64,000 nt of DNA from Marinomonas sp. TW1 (lineage in GTDB: Bacteria; Pseudomonadota; Gammaproteobacteria; Pseudomonadales; Marinomonadaceae). How positions within the stretch are numbered: the first letter of the stretch is position 1; each line of letters opens with the position of its first letter. The stretch covers positions 124,001 through 188,000 of the forward strand of contig NZ_JSEE01000006.1 of assembly GCF_001625355.1 (NCBI RefSeq). Reading direction: 5' to 3'. The translations under genes were made by a program, and so were the position numbers. Below, piece by piece: positions 26,378 through 35,266 of the stretch. The notes beneath the pieces were generated by a model. That model had not been told where the DNA came from and did not search any database. It worked only from the letters and a program-made list of their open reading frames with translations.

Positions 26378-27982
26378 TTATTCAGTGTCTGCTGTCTTAC
26401 CTGACAAAATGTGTTCGGCTACTTTGTTGGCAATTGCCAGTGTTGGGGCGGTGGTATTGCCGCTGACCAATGTTGGCATGATGGAAGCATCAACGACTCT
26501 GAGTTTATTGATACCAATTACGTGAAGATTTTCATCCACTACGGACATCTCATCTGTGCCCATTTTACAGGTGCCAACAGGATGGTAAATACTTTCTGCG
26601 TGTTGTCGTATGTAGTCTATTTTTTCTGCTTCTGTCAGAATTTTCTTGGTTGGTCGCCAAGCTTGTTTGGAAAAATCTTGTAGTTTTGATTGCTGTAAAA
26701 TCTCATTGGCACAATCGAATGCTCTTAGCATGCCTTGCATGTCTTCTGCTGCGGCCAAATAGTTAGCTTCAATTCTGGGCGCATCAAAAGGGGAGTTGGA
26801 ATGCAAACCAATATGACCACGACTGGCAGGGCGCAGTAAGCATGCTCTTAGGGTGTAACCAAAGTATCGTGTGGTTGGCCATAAGTTAAGACCGTGATCG
26901 ACTTCAACGGCAGGCAAAAAGTGCAGCTGCACATCGGGTCTTGGATTGTCTTTTTGCGTGGCGACAAAGGCACCTGCTTCCGCCATATTTGAGGCCAATA
27001 AACCGCGACGCTTCGTGTATTGCATCACGGCCTTGATGCCTTGTGGTAAGAAGCTTGGGTGAAAGGAAATGCTGGAGCGGGTTTTGTCCAAGTGGATCAA
27101 GCTAATGTCTAAATGGTCTTGCAAATTTTGTCCTACCCCTGCTAGCTCATGTTCAACTTTAATACCGTGAGGGGTTAATTCATGACTCGCACCAATGCCG
27201 GATAACATAAGAATCTGCGGGCTGTGTATGGCGCCAGCGGACAGCAAAATTTCTTTATTGGCCTTGAGAAAATGAGACTTACCGTCTTTGCGATACAAGA
27301 CACCTGTGGCGGTCTTATCGTGTAGTTGAATCTTTTCTACCTGAGCATGAGAGAGGATGGTTAAATTTTTTCTGTGTTTGGCTTTGTCGAGAAAAGCGTG
27401 AGCCGCACTGCAGCGTTGACCACGGTTTTGCATGACATCATAAAAGCCTGTCCCCAATTGTTTTGCGCCGTTAAAGTCTGAATTTAAAGGAAGACCATAT
27501 TGTTGGCAGGCATCCACAAAAGCCTGTGAGAGCGGGTGTTGGTGTCGAAGGGCTTGTACCTGTAATTCGCCATCGCCTCCATGCCAGGTATTTTCGCCTC
27601 TATGATAATGCTCAGTGGCTTTAAAATGAGGTAATAAGCTCGCGTAATCCCATCCCTTTATCCCGTGTTTTTGCCAATCATCATAATCTTGCGCTTGGCC
27701 GCGGGTGTAACACATGGCATTGATTGCTGAGCTGCCTCCTAACCCCTTTCCTCGGGGCCAGAATAATTGTCGATTGGCTAAATTCGGTTCGGCTTTGGTG
27801 CGTAATGCCCAATTGAATTGACGGCTACGCATCAAGCCAATAATGCCAGCAGGAATGGTAACTAAGGGGTGGTTATTTGAACCGCCCGCTTCCAGAAGGG
27901 TAACTTGCCATTGCGGGTTTTGTGACAAGCGTTCAGCTAACAAACAACCTGCTGCACCGCCGCCAATAATGATGTAATCCAT
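26378..27982 (-). CDS. GMC-family FAD oxidoreductase (choline dehydrogenase-like)
   Basis: A protein of about 534 residues. It opens with the FAD motif DYIIIGGGAAGCLLAERL, then WPRGKGLGGSSAINAMCYTRG (GMC signature 1) and LSAGAIHSPQILMLSGIG (signature 2). The active-site histidine region is HPVGTCKMG, and VVDASIMPTLVSGNTTAPT closes the domain. The family oxidises alcohols, including choline and aliphatic or aromatic alcohols. No betaine genes are nearby, so choline is not supported. ATG 27982 is preferred; a GTG three codons upstream is possible. Confidence 0.92.
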   Translation of the reverse strand: MDYIIIGGGAAGCLLAERLSQNPQWQVTLLEAGGSNNHPLVTIPAGIIGLMRSRQFNWALRTKAEPNLANRQLFWPRGKGLGGSSAINAMCYTRGQAQDYDDWQKHGIKGWDYASLLPHFKATEHYHRGENTWHGGDGELQVQALRHQHPLSQAFVDACQQYGLPLNSDFNGAKQLGTGFYDVMQNRGQRCSAAHAFLDKAKHRKNLTILSHAQVEKIQLHDKTATGVLYRKDGKSHFLKANKEILLSAGAIHSPQILMLSGIGASHELTPHGIKVEHELAGVGQNLQDHLDISLIHLDKTRSSISFHPSFLPQGIKAVMQYTKRRGLLASNMAEAGAFVATQKDNPRPDVQLHFLPAVEVDHGLNLWPTTRYFGYTLRACLLRPASRGHIGLHSNSPFDAPRIEANYLAAAEDMQGMLRAFDCANEILQQSKLQDFSKQAWRPTKKILTEAEKIDYIRQHAESIYHPVGTCKMGTDEMSVVDENLHVIGINKLRVVDASIMPTLVSGNTTAPTLAIANKVAEHILSGKTADTE

Positions 27983-28063
27983 ATAAAGCACTCATTTTCG
28001 TTATTAGTATCGCGCTAATGGATTGATGTTACCTTATGTTTGTTGATGACAGAACCAATAAAA

Positions 28064-28090
28064 AAGGGGAAACCATTTTGGTTTCCCCTT
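28064..28090 (-). terminator. Rho-independent terminator of the zinc-free MDR gene
   Basis: AAGGGGAAACCA and TGGTTTCCCCTT form a perfect 12-bp stem with a 3-nt loop. On the minus strand it is followed by a T-run, 19 bp after the oxidoreductase stop. Confidence 0.9.
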
Positions 28091-28108
28091 TGCTTGTGAT
28101 TGCAAAAA

Positions 28109-29101
28109 CTACAGCTCTACGATCAATTTGCCTTGGTTTTTACCTTCAAACAACATATTGATACCGCTGGTGGCATTTTCTAGGCCTTTTAAGCTATGAG
28201 CTCGATATTTCAATTCCCCTTTCGTTAGCATTCCACCTAATGCTTGTCCGTATTCTGGAATACGGTGGAAGTGATCTGGCATAGTGAAACCTTGGATAGT
28301 AAGGCGGCGCTTGATAATGCCAATCCAACTTGGGCCAGGTGCAGGTTCGGCTTTTTGATAGTCGGCAATCAGTCCGCATACGGCAATGCGGCCGTGTGGG
28401 TTCATGCGGTCAAAAATGGGCTCTTGCGCTGTGCCACCGGTATTTTCGAAAAACAGATCAATGCCATTAGGCGTAGCCTTGTGTAACTGTTCAACAAAAT
28501 CTGCGTTTTTATAGTTGATGGCATGATCAAAGCCCAGTTCACTGGTTAGCCATTGACACTTCTCATCAGAACCTGCCACACCGATTACGGTCAGGCCTTT
28601 GTTTTTCGCCATTTGACCGACTAATGAACCGACAGAGCCAGCCGCTGCGGTGACGATAAGTGTCTGACCTGCTTCTGGTTTTAACACTTCAAACACACCG
28701 TGATAAGCGGTAATGCCAGGAAGAGCGATAACAGATAAAATGGCTTCTGCAGGCAATTCTTTAGGGATTTGATTGAGATTGTCACCATTGCTTAGAGCGT
28801 ATTCCGTCAATCCCATAAGGCCCATGACTCGGCTGCCAACGGGGAATTTATCGTTCTCAGAGGCGACGACTTCACCTATGCCGCTGGCACGCATGGTGTC
28901 GCCTAATTTCACTGGAGGAATGTAGCTGTTTTCATCGGCACTCATCCAACCACGCATTGCAGGGTCTAATGATAAATGTGTTAGTTTCACCAACACTTCC
29001 CCTTCTGAGGGTTGAGGGATTTCTTGGGTGACTATGTCAAACAGATCTTCTGTAATTTCCAGCTCGGGACGTTTCACGAGCGTAATTGAGCGATAAGACA
29101 T
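28109..29101 (-). CDS. NADP-dependent MDR-family oxidoreductase (CurA/leukotriene B4 12-hydroxydehydrogenase-like)
   Basis: A 330-residue zinc-free medium-chain reductase. The nucleotide-binding motif reads VTAAAGSVGSLVGQMAK. THLSLDPAMRGWM and FENTGGTAQEPIFDRMNPHGRIAVCG are typical of the prostaglandin reductase/CurA/YncB branch. It probably reduces activated double bonds or carbonyls with NADPH. No zinc-ligand cysteines are present. It is a single gene with its own terminator. Confidence 0.92.
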   Translation of the reverse strand: MSYRSITLVKRPELEITEDLFDIVTQEIPQPSEGEVLVKLTHLSLDPAMRGWMSADENSYIPPVKLGDTMRASGIGEVVASENDKFPVGSRVMGLMGLTEYALSNGDNLNQIPKELPAEAILSVIALPGITAYHGVFEVLKPEAGQTLIVTAAAGSVGSLVGQMAKNKGLTVIGVAGSDEKCQWLTSELGFDHAINYKNADFVEQLHKATPNGIDLFFENTGGTAQEPIFDRMNPHGRIAVCGLIADYQKAEPAPGPSWIGIIKRRLTIQGFTMPDHFHRIPEYGQALGGMLTKGELKYRAHSLKGLENATSGINMLFEGKNQGKLIVEL

Positions 29102-29198
29102 GTAATATTTTCCTTTTTAAATGTGCTGACAAGTGTAGTCGAAATAGATTGGCTTAATGGTCAATTTTTATGGAGTCAATGTGCAGTTGAGAGAATAA

Positions 29199-29227
29199 AA
29201 AAGCCCTTACCATCGGCAAGAGCTTTT
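29199..29227 (-). terminator. Terminator of the DoxX gene
   Basis: AAAAGCCCTTAC and GCAAGAGCTTTT pair with two mismatches. On the minus strand the hairpin is followed by a T-run, about 33 bp past the DoxX stop. Confidence 0.7.
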
Positions 29228-29259
29228 CAGTTAGGAGCGCTTATTTTTACGAAGATGGA

Positions 29260-29694
29260 TTACTTACTAATCAGTTTGTCCACAGACAAAGAGCCTGCGC
29301 CACTGAAAGCCAAAGATAAGCTGGCAACTAACAACGTTAGAGCGTATTCATAACCATTGTTTGCCATGAAAAGGCCATTGCTGAAATGCACAGAGAAGAT
29401 GGCGATCAACATAGTAAATGCTAAGGCAACACCGGCTGGACGAACCAACAAACCAATGACCAAAGCCAAACCACCAAAGAATTCTGCGCTGCCGGCCATC
29501 AATGCCATTAAGTAGCCAGGTTCAAGGCCGATTGAAGCCATCCACTGACCTGTGCCTTCCAGACCATAGCCGCCGAATGAGCCAAACAGCTTTTGGGCGC
29601 CATGAGCCATTAGAATCAAACCGACTGGAATACGCAGAATGGTGCTCGCCCAGCCAGAAGAAGTACGAGTAATGTTTTGAATGAATGCTTGCAT
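29260..29694 (-). CDS. DoxX family membrane protein
   Basis: A 144-residue protein with four membrane helices. It has the DoxX signatures RIPVGLILMAHGAQKLFGSFGGYG and SAEFFGGLALVIGLLVRPAG. Members are often annotated as quinol-oxidase subunits or membrane redox proteins, but the role is generally unknown. ATG 29694 with AAGGTA upstream is chosen over a longer reading from 29742. Confidence 0.9.
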   Translation of the reverse strand: MQAFIQNITRTSSGWASTILRIPVGLILMAHGAQKLFGSFGGYGLEGTGQWMASIGLEPGYLMALMAGSAEFFGGLALVIGLLVRPAGVALAFTMLIAIFSVHFSNGLFMANNGYEYALTLLVASLSLAFSGAGSLSVDKLISK

Positions 29695-29835
29695 AGTTTT
29701 TACCTTGAAATTTTTTATGGACGATAGAAATACTATATACAATTTATGACAGAATAAGTAACGAAGTATTTTGATTTAGCGGTTCAAAAAAGTTGAACAA
29801 CAATAAGACTCTTTCCTCATAGAGGGGAACGTTGT

Positions 29836-31251
29836 TTAACTCACTTTGCTGTTGATTAACTCACATAAGCTTAATAATTGCTGATGAGTATTGTGCTTGT
29901 CCGCTTCCGCTTCTAGGGGCCAGCCACAGTTGATACGAAAACAATCCGTATAAAAATCGTGGGTACTAAAGCAAGCGCCACTACGAATGTCTATGTTGAG
30001 TTGCTGAGCATCCGTTTCCAATTGCACTGCATTTAGCCCTGGAACTTGTATCCATAACACCATTCCGCCTTGTGGCGTGCTGATTTTAGTGTTTACTGGC
30101 AACGCTTTGGCTAAGGTTTGTTGATATTGGTGAATGTGTTGTCCCATTTGATAACGAATGTTGTTAACATGGCGACGGTATTCGCCAGTATTGATAAATT
30201 CAGCCATGCAGGATTGTACTAAGCCATTCACGCCAAAACTGGTGAGTGTGTGTTTGCGCATGTATTCCGTAAAATAGCGGCCAGGCTGACACCAGCCTAG
30301 TCGCATGCCTTCGGCCAAAATTTTTGAAAAGGACCCGCACCAAATCACATAGCCTTGTTGATCCCAATACTTTGCTGGCAAAGGTACTTCTTTAAGGTGG
30401 CTTAATTCAAAATAGACATCGTCTTCTATCATGGGAATTTGGTATTTTGCTGCCAGTGCGGCTAAGCCTTGTTTTTGCTGATCAGAAAAGCTGATGCCAT
30501 TGGGGTTGATGTTGTTGGTGCTGAACAAAGAAGCCTTGACTGTCCCTTGTTTGAGTAACTGCTCAAATTGCGGTAAATCTATTCCTGCTTGCCCAATGGG
30601 GACTTCCACCACCTGTCTTGATAAGGTGGTCAGTAAATCCAATAAACCGCTAAAACAGGGAGAGCCGATCGCGATGGTATCACCTTCATGGGTCAGCGTT
30701 TCTATGGCTTTTTTGACGCTGTCGATACAGCCATTGGTGATCACCAGCTCGTGGCTAGAAAAGGCCAAACCATAACCGCGTAAATGCTCGGTTAAGGCGT
30801 TTCTCAATACGGTTTCCCCTTGAATATCAGGGTATTGAAAAAGCGGCTGGCTGGCGCGATGCGCGACACGTTTGATACTGCGTTGCAAACCTGTGTTGGG
30901 CAACAGTTGTGGCGCGATCATAGAAGTGCCAAGCGGACTGAAAAATTCAGAATGTGGATTGTAGCCTCGACTGGGGGCGTACTTCTTCGGGTCTCTTTGT
31001 TCCATTAATAGGTTAGAAAGAGCAGGAAAAGCGCTACTCTTGATACGACTAGCAACAAAATAGCCGGCTTGCGGCCGCGCATAAATCCAACCGGTTTGTT
31101 GAAGATATTGATAAGCGCGCGTTGCCGTTGTCATGCTGACTTGATGCTGTTTTGTGACTTTTCTAAGGGCAGGGAGGCGCGCACCAGCAGGCAGTTTATG
31201 GCTATTCATTAGCTCGATAAAATGTTCTGCCAAACGTTGAAACTTAGACAT
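29836..31251 (-). CDS. MocR-like regulator (GntR helix-turn-helix fused to aminotransferase domain)
   Basis: A 471-residue PdxR/MocR-type protein. An N-terminal GntR wing-helix (LPAGARLPALRKVTKQHQVSMTTATRAYQYLQQTGWIYARPQAGYFVA, about 20-70) is joined to a fold-type I aminotransferase domain. The PLP lysine is in WCGSFSKILAEGMRLGW. Such proteins sense PLP or an amino compound and usually control a divergent gene. Here that gene is an EamA-type exporter 155 bp away, and two direct repeats in the gap are candidate binding sites. Confidence 0.93.
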   Translation of the reverse strand: MSKFQRLAEHFIELMNSHKLPAGARLPALRKVTKQHQVSMTTATRAYQYLQQTGWIYARPQAGYFVASRIKSSAFPALSNLLMEQRDPKKYAPSRGYNPHSEFFSPLGTSMIAPQLLPNTGLQRSIKRVAHRASQPLFQYPDIQGETVLRNALTEHLRGYGLAFSSHELVITNGCIDSVKKAIETLTHEGDTIAIGSPCFSGLLDLLTTLSRQVVEVPIGQAGIDLPQFEQLLKQGTVKASLFSTNNINPNGISFSDQQKQGLAALAAKYQIPMIEDDVYFELSHLKEVPLPAKYWDQQGYVIWCGSFSKILAEGMRLGWCQPGRYFTEYMRKHTLTSFGVNGLVQSCMAEFINTGEYRRHVNNIRYQMGQHIHQYQQTLAKALPVNTKISTPQGGMVLWIQVPGLNAVQLETDAQQLNIDIRSGACFSTHDFYTDCFRINCGWPLEAEADKHNTHQQLLSLCELINSKVS

Positions 31252-31304
31252 ATGGCCAGCCTTTTCCTGATTGAGTTAAGTGAGTTGCATCAGCGTAGCA
31301 GAAT

Positions 31305-31343
31305 TGTACTCTTATTTTTATTTAAAATTGAATCTGCACTCTT
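31305..31343. promoter_or_regulatory. Direct repeats in the mocR-eamA gap
   Basis: TGTACTCTT (31305-31313) and TGCACTCTT (31335-31343) differ at one base and are exactly 30 bp apart, about three helical turns. MocR regulators commonly bind direct repeats, so this is a plausible operator for the adjacent regulator. Confidence 0.5.
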
Positions 31344-31406
31344 TTGTCTTTCGTCGTGATACTAACGATGTCGTGTATCGCTTCGTAATGAGAAAGGAAG
31401 AAGAGA

Positions 31407-32288
31407 ATGAAACTGAGAGACTTTGGTTTATTGTTCGTATTGATGGCCTTATGGGGATTGAACTTCAGCGTGATTAAATTAGGGGTGAATAATATTGATC
31501 CTCTTATGCTGACGGCATTGCGCTTTACCTTTGCGGTGTTTCCTTTGGTGCTTTTCATTAAACGTCCGAATGTTCAGTGGCGTTATCTTATCGCTTATGG
31601 ATTGTCGTTTGGTGTCGGTGTTTGGGGTCTAACCACCTTATCGATTCGTTTAGGCTTATCGGCGGGCATGGCCTCCTTGCTACTTGATATGAGTGTGGTG
31701 AGCAGCTTGTTGGTGGGCTATTTTTTATTGAAAGAGAGGCTGACGCTCAACAAGTTATTGGGAGCGGGGCTGGCCTTGATTGGCCTATTCATCATAATGC
31801 AGGCGGATGGTGGTGCTATCACTATGGCTGGGCTGGTATTGGTATTGTTCGCCTCGACTTGTTGGAGCCTAAATGGTGTCATCGTGAAATGGGCCAATAC
31901 ACGAGAAATTTTTGCCTTTAATGTATGGGGGATGTTGTTTGCCCCAGTACCACTAGTGCTGCTGTCTGTGCTGTTAAATGGCACAGGTGTAATAACGACC
32001 TTACTCAGCGAATTTAACCAATCAGCCTTATTTTCAGTGTTATTTCAGGCTTATCCAACTACTTTATTGGGGTATTGGCTGTGGAATAAAATGATAGTGA
32101 AGTACTCTATTTCCAGTGTGGCTCCCATGACTCTATTGGTGCCAGTGTTTGGTATATTGGGTGGGTATTGGTTTTATGATGAAGTGATATCACTCAGCCA
32201 GATAGTGGCAGGTGGACTGATTCTTATAGGATTGTTTATCAGTCAAATGTCATGGACTGGGTTGCGTTTAAAGCGCAGTCTAGTTTGA
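31407..32288 (+). CDS. EamA-type drug/metabolite exporter
   Basis: A 293-residue protein with ten predicted membrane helices in two EamA repeats. The opening FVLMALWGLNFSVIKLGVNNIDPLMLTALRFTFAVFP closely resembles E. coli EamA, an exporter of O-acetylserine and cysteine. Export of a related amino acid metabolite is likely but not proven. The start follows AAGGAAG. It is divergent from a MocR regulator and followed by a LysE exporter, forming a small export module. Confidence 0.88.
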   Translation: MKLRDFGLLFVLMALWGLNFSVIKLGVNNIDPLMLTALRFTFAVFPLVLFIKRPNVQWRYLIAYGLSFGVGVWGLTTLSIRLGLSAGMASLLLDMSVVSSLLVGYFLLKERLTLNKLLGAGLALIGLFIIMQADGGAITMAGLVLVLFASTCWSLNGVIVKWANTREIFAFNVWGMLFAPVPLVLLSVLLNGTGVITTLLSEFNQSALFSVLFQAYPTTLLGYWLWNKMIVKYSISSVAPMTLLVPVFGILGGYWFYDEVISLSQIVAGGLILIGLFISQMSWTGLRLKRSLV

Positions 32289-32346
32289 GGTTGAGGTTGA
32301 GGTTAGCGAAAATACTAAAACGCCAAGTTAGCAAAGGAAGAAAACA

Positions 32347-32973
32347 ATGCAGGATATTCATTACGGTTTGATTTTAATGGCTGCCTTTGTTGCGGTGGCA
32401 AGTCCTGGGCCTGCTAACTTAGCCATAGCGAGTACGGCGATGAGTTCAGGACGATCTCATGGCGTCGCAACCGCGTTGGGGGTACTGACGGGATCGTTTA
32501 TTTGGTCTTTTTCTGGCGCTTTTGGTATGGCTGCCGTGATGTACACCAATGCCTGGTTATTTGAAACCTTGCGTTACCTTGGTGCAGCCTACTTACTTTT
32601 CTTGGCGTTTAAGTCTTTCAAATCGGTGGTACGGCCTAAGCCCATCACATTAGAACAAGTACCGACTAAATCTCTTAAAGTAGATTATTTACGAGGCTTA
32701 GCGATCCATTTAACCAATCCGAAAGTCATCTTGTTTTTTGGTGCCTTGTATTCCATGGGGGTGCCAAGTGACGTTGAAATGGATGGGTTACTTTCGATTA
32801 TTTTCTTGATTGGTTTGCAAAGTCTGTGTCTCTTCCTTGGTTATGCTTTGATGTTTTCTCATGAAGGGTTTCGACGTGTCTATTTTAGAATGAGTCGAGT
32901 CTTTGATAGCCTTTTTACACTGTTTTTTGGTGTGGCTGGTGTGAAAATGCTACTCAATAAAATCAATCTTTAG
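32347..32973 (+). CDS. LysE/RhtB-family amino acid exporter
   Basis: A 208-residue membrane protein with about six helices. It carries the LysE signature near the N-terminus (AAFVAVASPGPANLAIASTAMSSGRSHGVATALGV, in two halves) and the HLTNPKVILFFGALYS block. The family exports lysine, homoserine, threonine or other amino acids. It lies 58 bp after the EamA-type gene on the same strand and probably shares regulation with it. Confidence 0.92.
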   Translation: MQDIHYGLILMAAFVAVASPGPANLAIASTAMSSGRSHGVATALGVLTGSFIWSFSGAFGMAAVMYTNAWLFETLRYLGAAYLLFLAFKSFKSVVRPKPITLEQVPTKSLKVDYLRGLAIHLTNPKVILFFGALYSMGVPSDVEMDGLLSIIFLIGLQSLCLFLGYALMFSHEGFRRVYFRMSRVFDSLFTLFFGVAGVKMLLNKINL

Positions 32974-32988
32974 TGGTTAAAAATGACG

Positions 32989-33804
32989 CTAGGTTTGAGC
33001 CAATGTATGAGAAATACGTTGGATTAAACGCCGTACCTCTGGCAGGTAGCGATCTTCATGGTGGGTTACCAACCATTGATCATGACTGAGTTCATCTATG
33101 ATTTCATCCACCTTATGCAGAGAAGCATAAGCATCGCCAATAAAGGTTGGCAACAGAGCAATGCCTTTATTGGCCAGTGCCAAATCCAGACTGTTTCTTG
33201 GACTGTTCACTTCACACACTGGGTTATCGTCAATGTTGTTATTTAGCCATTGCGCGGATGGTGTATTGGCGATGACTTTGATCCAGCGATCAGGTGCTTG
33301 TTGAGTGGCATAAGGAGCAAACTCAATACGCTTCAGTTTTCGACAAACGAGTGACGCTTCCGTGGGACGTTGATTGCGAAAGCCAATGACCACTTCACGA
33401 TGAGATATGGCGAGTTTTTTCTCTTCAGAAACAAATCGTAGACGAAGATCAGAGGGGGATCCGGCCAAATGGTCTAAGTTTTTGATCAAGGCTAAGGTAG
33501 TCCAAGTGCCTGCGGATATTTTTACCAATGGTTGAGGCGTTCCAACGGTGACGGTTTGTTGCAGAATCAGATGTTCTATTTGGGTCAATTCGCTTAATAA
33601 ATGCTGCCCATCGGGCGTTAGCGCGTAACCTCTATCATGACGATAGAAAAGCTCACGTGCCATGCTACGTTCAAGTTCGTACATTCTTCTGCTTAAGGTT
33701 GCTGGACTTCGTTGGCTGACTTTGGCTGCAGAAGACAGTCCGCCTTGGCGAGCAACGGCCAGGAAGAGTTTGAGATCATTCCAGTCTATATCCTTTTCAA
33801 ACAT
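32989..33804 (-). CDS. LysR-family transcriptional regulator (short)
   Basis: A 271-residue regulator, shorter than the usual 290-310. The helix-turn-helix DWNDLKLFLAVARQGGLSSAAKVSQRSPATLSRRMYELE is clear. The effector domain is compact but retains LALANKGIALLPTFIGDAY near the end. It is convergent with the LysE gene 15 bp away. Its target is not evident; the lysE and eamA exporters are candidates. Confidence 0.88.
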   Translation of the reverse strand: MFEKDIDWNDLKLFLAVARQGGLSSAAKVSQRSPATLSRRMYELERSMARELFYRHDRGYALTPDGQHLLSELTQIEHLILQQTVTVGTPQPLVKISAGTWTTLALIKNLDHLAGSPSDLRLRFVSEEKKLAISHREVVIGFRNQRPTEASLVCRKLKRIEFAPYATQQAPDRWIKVIANTPSAQWLNNNIDDNPVCEVNSPRNSLDLALANKGIALLPTFIGDAYASLHKVDEIIDELSHDQWLVTHHEDRYLPEVRRLIQRISHTLAQT

Positions 33805-33936
33805 GAAAAGACCTTTTCAAAGTGTTTTGTTGTTGAAAAGAGATTACGTCTTATCCTAGGTAAGTCAATAATTACTTTTCTTGAAACAAAGTGGAAGGCG
33901 CGCTTCTAGGCTTGCTCAATACTTTATGGAGGTCTT

Positions 33937-34152
33937 ATGTGTCACCCTGAAACGCCTGACGATTACCTTTATCAATACAATGGAATAAGTGATGTGCCTT
34001 TTTCTTGTCCTTCCCTGACCCCTGAGCAAAAAAAAGAACAAGCCTTTTATGAGGAGCATGGCGGTGGTGATGTCATGGAGAACTGGCGTCGTCTTTGTCA
34101 TTATTTTGGCCTTATTAAAAAGGCGAATGATGAAGAAAAAAGGCTTGGTTAA
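33937..34152 (+). CDS. Small hypothetical protein
   Basis: A 71-residue acidic, hydrophilic protein I do not recognise. The sequence opens MCHPETPDDYLYQYNG and ends with a basic/acidic helix (LIKKANDEEKRLG). The start is supported by TGGAGG 5 bp upstream, which is why I accept it as a gene. It lies between a LysR gene (divergent) and epmA. No function can be proposed. Confidence 0.6.
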   Translation: MCHPETPDDYLYQYNGISDVPFSCPSLTPEQKKEQAFYEEHGGGDVMENWRRLCHYFGLIKKANDEEKRLG

Positions 34153-34266
34153 AGGCTAGGAGGTGCCTGTCTGTTCTTCTTTTAATAGTGTGAAATGTCG
34201 ACAACCAAAGTGAATGTATAAGCAAAAATTTGCTATGATGGGCTTTATTTTATAGAGCTTTTACTT

Positions 34267-35241
34267 ATGTATGATGCCGCATTATGGCAACCCAGTGCCG
34301 AGCTTTCTGTATTACGTCAGCGCGCGGATTTATTTGGCAAAATACGACAATTCTTTGCTGATCGTGACGTGATGGAAGTGGATACGCCATGTTTGTCCTT
34401 AGCGAGTATTTCTGATCCCCATATTGAAGTGCTGACGGCCAACACCCACTCAATGGGGCAAGACCTTACCTATTATTTGCAAACCTCACCAGAGTTCGCC
34501 ATGAAGCGTTTGCTGTGCGCTGGCGCTGGTTCTATTTATCAGTTGGGAAAGGTGTTCAGGGCGGAGGAAATGGGGCGTCGTCACAGTATCGAATTTACCA
34601 TGTTGGAATGGTATCGCGTTGGCTTGGATCATTGGCAATTGATGGCGGAAATAGAAGCCCTGTTACAGGCGTTGATTGCGCCGAGCTTACAATGTGATTA
34701 CCTCAGTTACCAGCAAGCGTTTATCGACTTTACCGGGCTAGATCCCTGGCAGGTGAGTCTCGAAGACCTGCAAGCGTGCGCGCATCAAGCAACCGAATAC
34801 GGTTTGCAGGAAACGGACCGAGACACGTTATTGGAATTGATTTTTGCCAGCGTGATCGAGCCTAAGATTGCTCAGCAGCAACCGTGCTTTATCCACAGTT
34901 ATCCTACGTCTCAAGCGGCTTTGGCGAAGTTGCATTCAAATACGGATGGCAATCAGATGGCGGCTCGCTTTGAGCTTTATTGGCAAGGCATGGAGCTGGC
35001 AAACGGTTACCATGAACTGACCGACGCACAAGAGCAGGCGGCTCGATTTGTTCAGGATAAAGCACAAAGACAGAAAGCCGAATCGGTTGAGCGTCAATTT
35101 GATGAACGTTTGATTACTGCGTTAGCTCATGGGATGCCAGATTGTGCTGGAGTGGCGTTAGGTGTTGATCGTCTGCTCATGCTAATCTGTGGCAAAAAGG
35201 ACATTGCCGAGGTGTTGGCGTTTGCTCATGAGCGGGCTTAA
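34267..35241 (+). CDS. epmA: EF-P lysine-tRNA-ligase-like protein EpmA (PoxA/GenX)
   Basis: A 324-residue class II lysyl-tRNA synthetase-like enzyme lacking the anticodon-binding domain. Motif 2 is FRAEEMGRRHSIEFTMLEWYR and motif 3 is GVALGVDRLLMLI. EVDTPCLSLASISDPHIEV is the family opening. It ligates (R)-beta-lysine to K34 of EF-P. Its substrate maker EpmB and its target EF-P are encoded at 24.5-26.3 kb. The length equals E. coli EpmA (325). Confidence 0.96.
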   Translation: MYDAALWQPSAELSVLRQRADLFGKIRQFFADRDVMEVDTPCLSLASISDPHIEVLTANTHSMGQDLTYYLQTSPEFAMKRLLCAGAGSIYQLGKVFRAEEMGRRHSIEFTMLEWYRVGLDHWQLMAEIEALLQALIAPSLQCDYLSYQQAFIDFTGLDPWQVSLEDLQACAHQATEYGLQETDRDTLLELIFASVIEPKIAQQQPCFIHSYPTSQAALAKLHSNTDGNQMAARFELYWQGMELANGYHELTDAQEQAARFVQDKAQRQKAESVERQFDERLITALAHGMPDCAGVALGVDRLLMLICGKKDIAEVLAFAHERA

Positions 35242-35266
35242 TACAATTGAGTGAAATGAGGTTTTG

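Noticed and set aside
26378..27982. Assignment of the GMC oxidoreductase as choline dehydrogenase BetA
   Set aside because: The family fits, but no betaine aldehyde dehydrogenase, BetI or choline transporter is adjacent, so the substrate is left open.
32287..32305. Three GAGGTT repeats after the EamA-type gene
   Set aside because: Short microsatellite-like stretch of 18 bases; likely slippage with no further structure.
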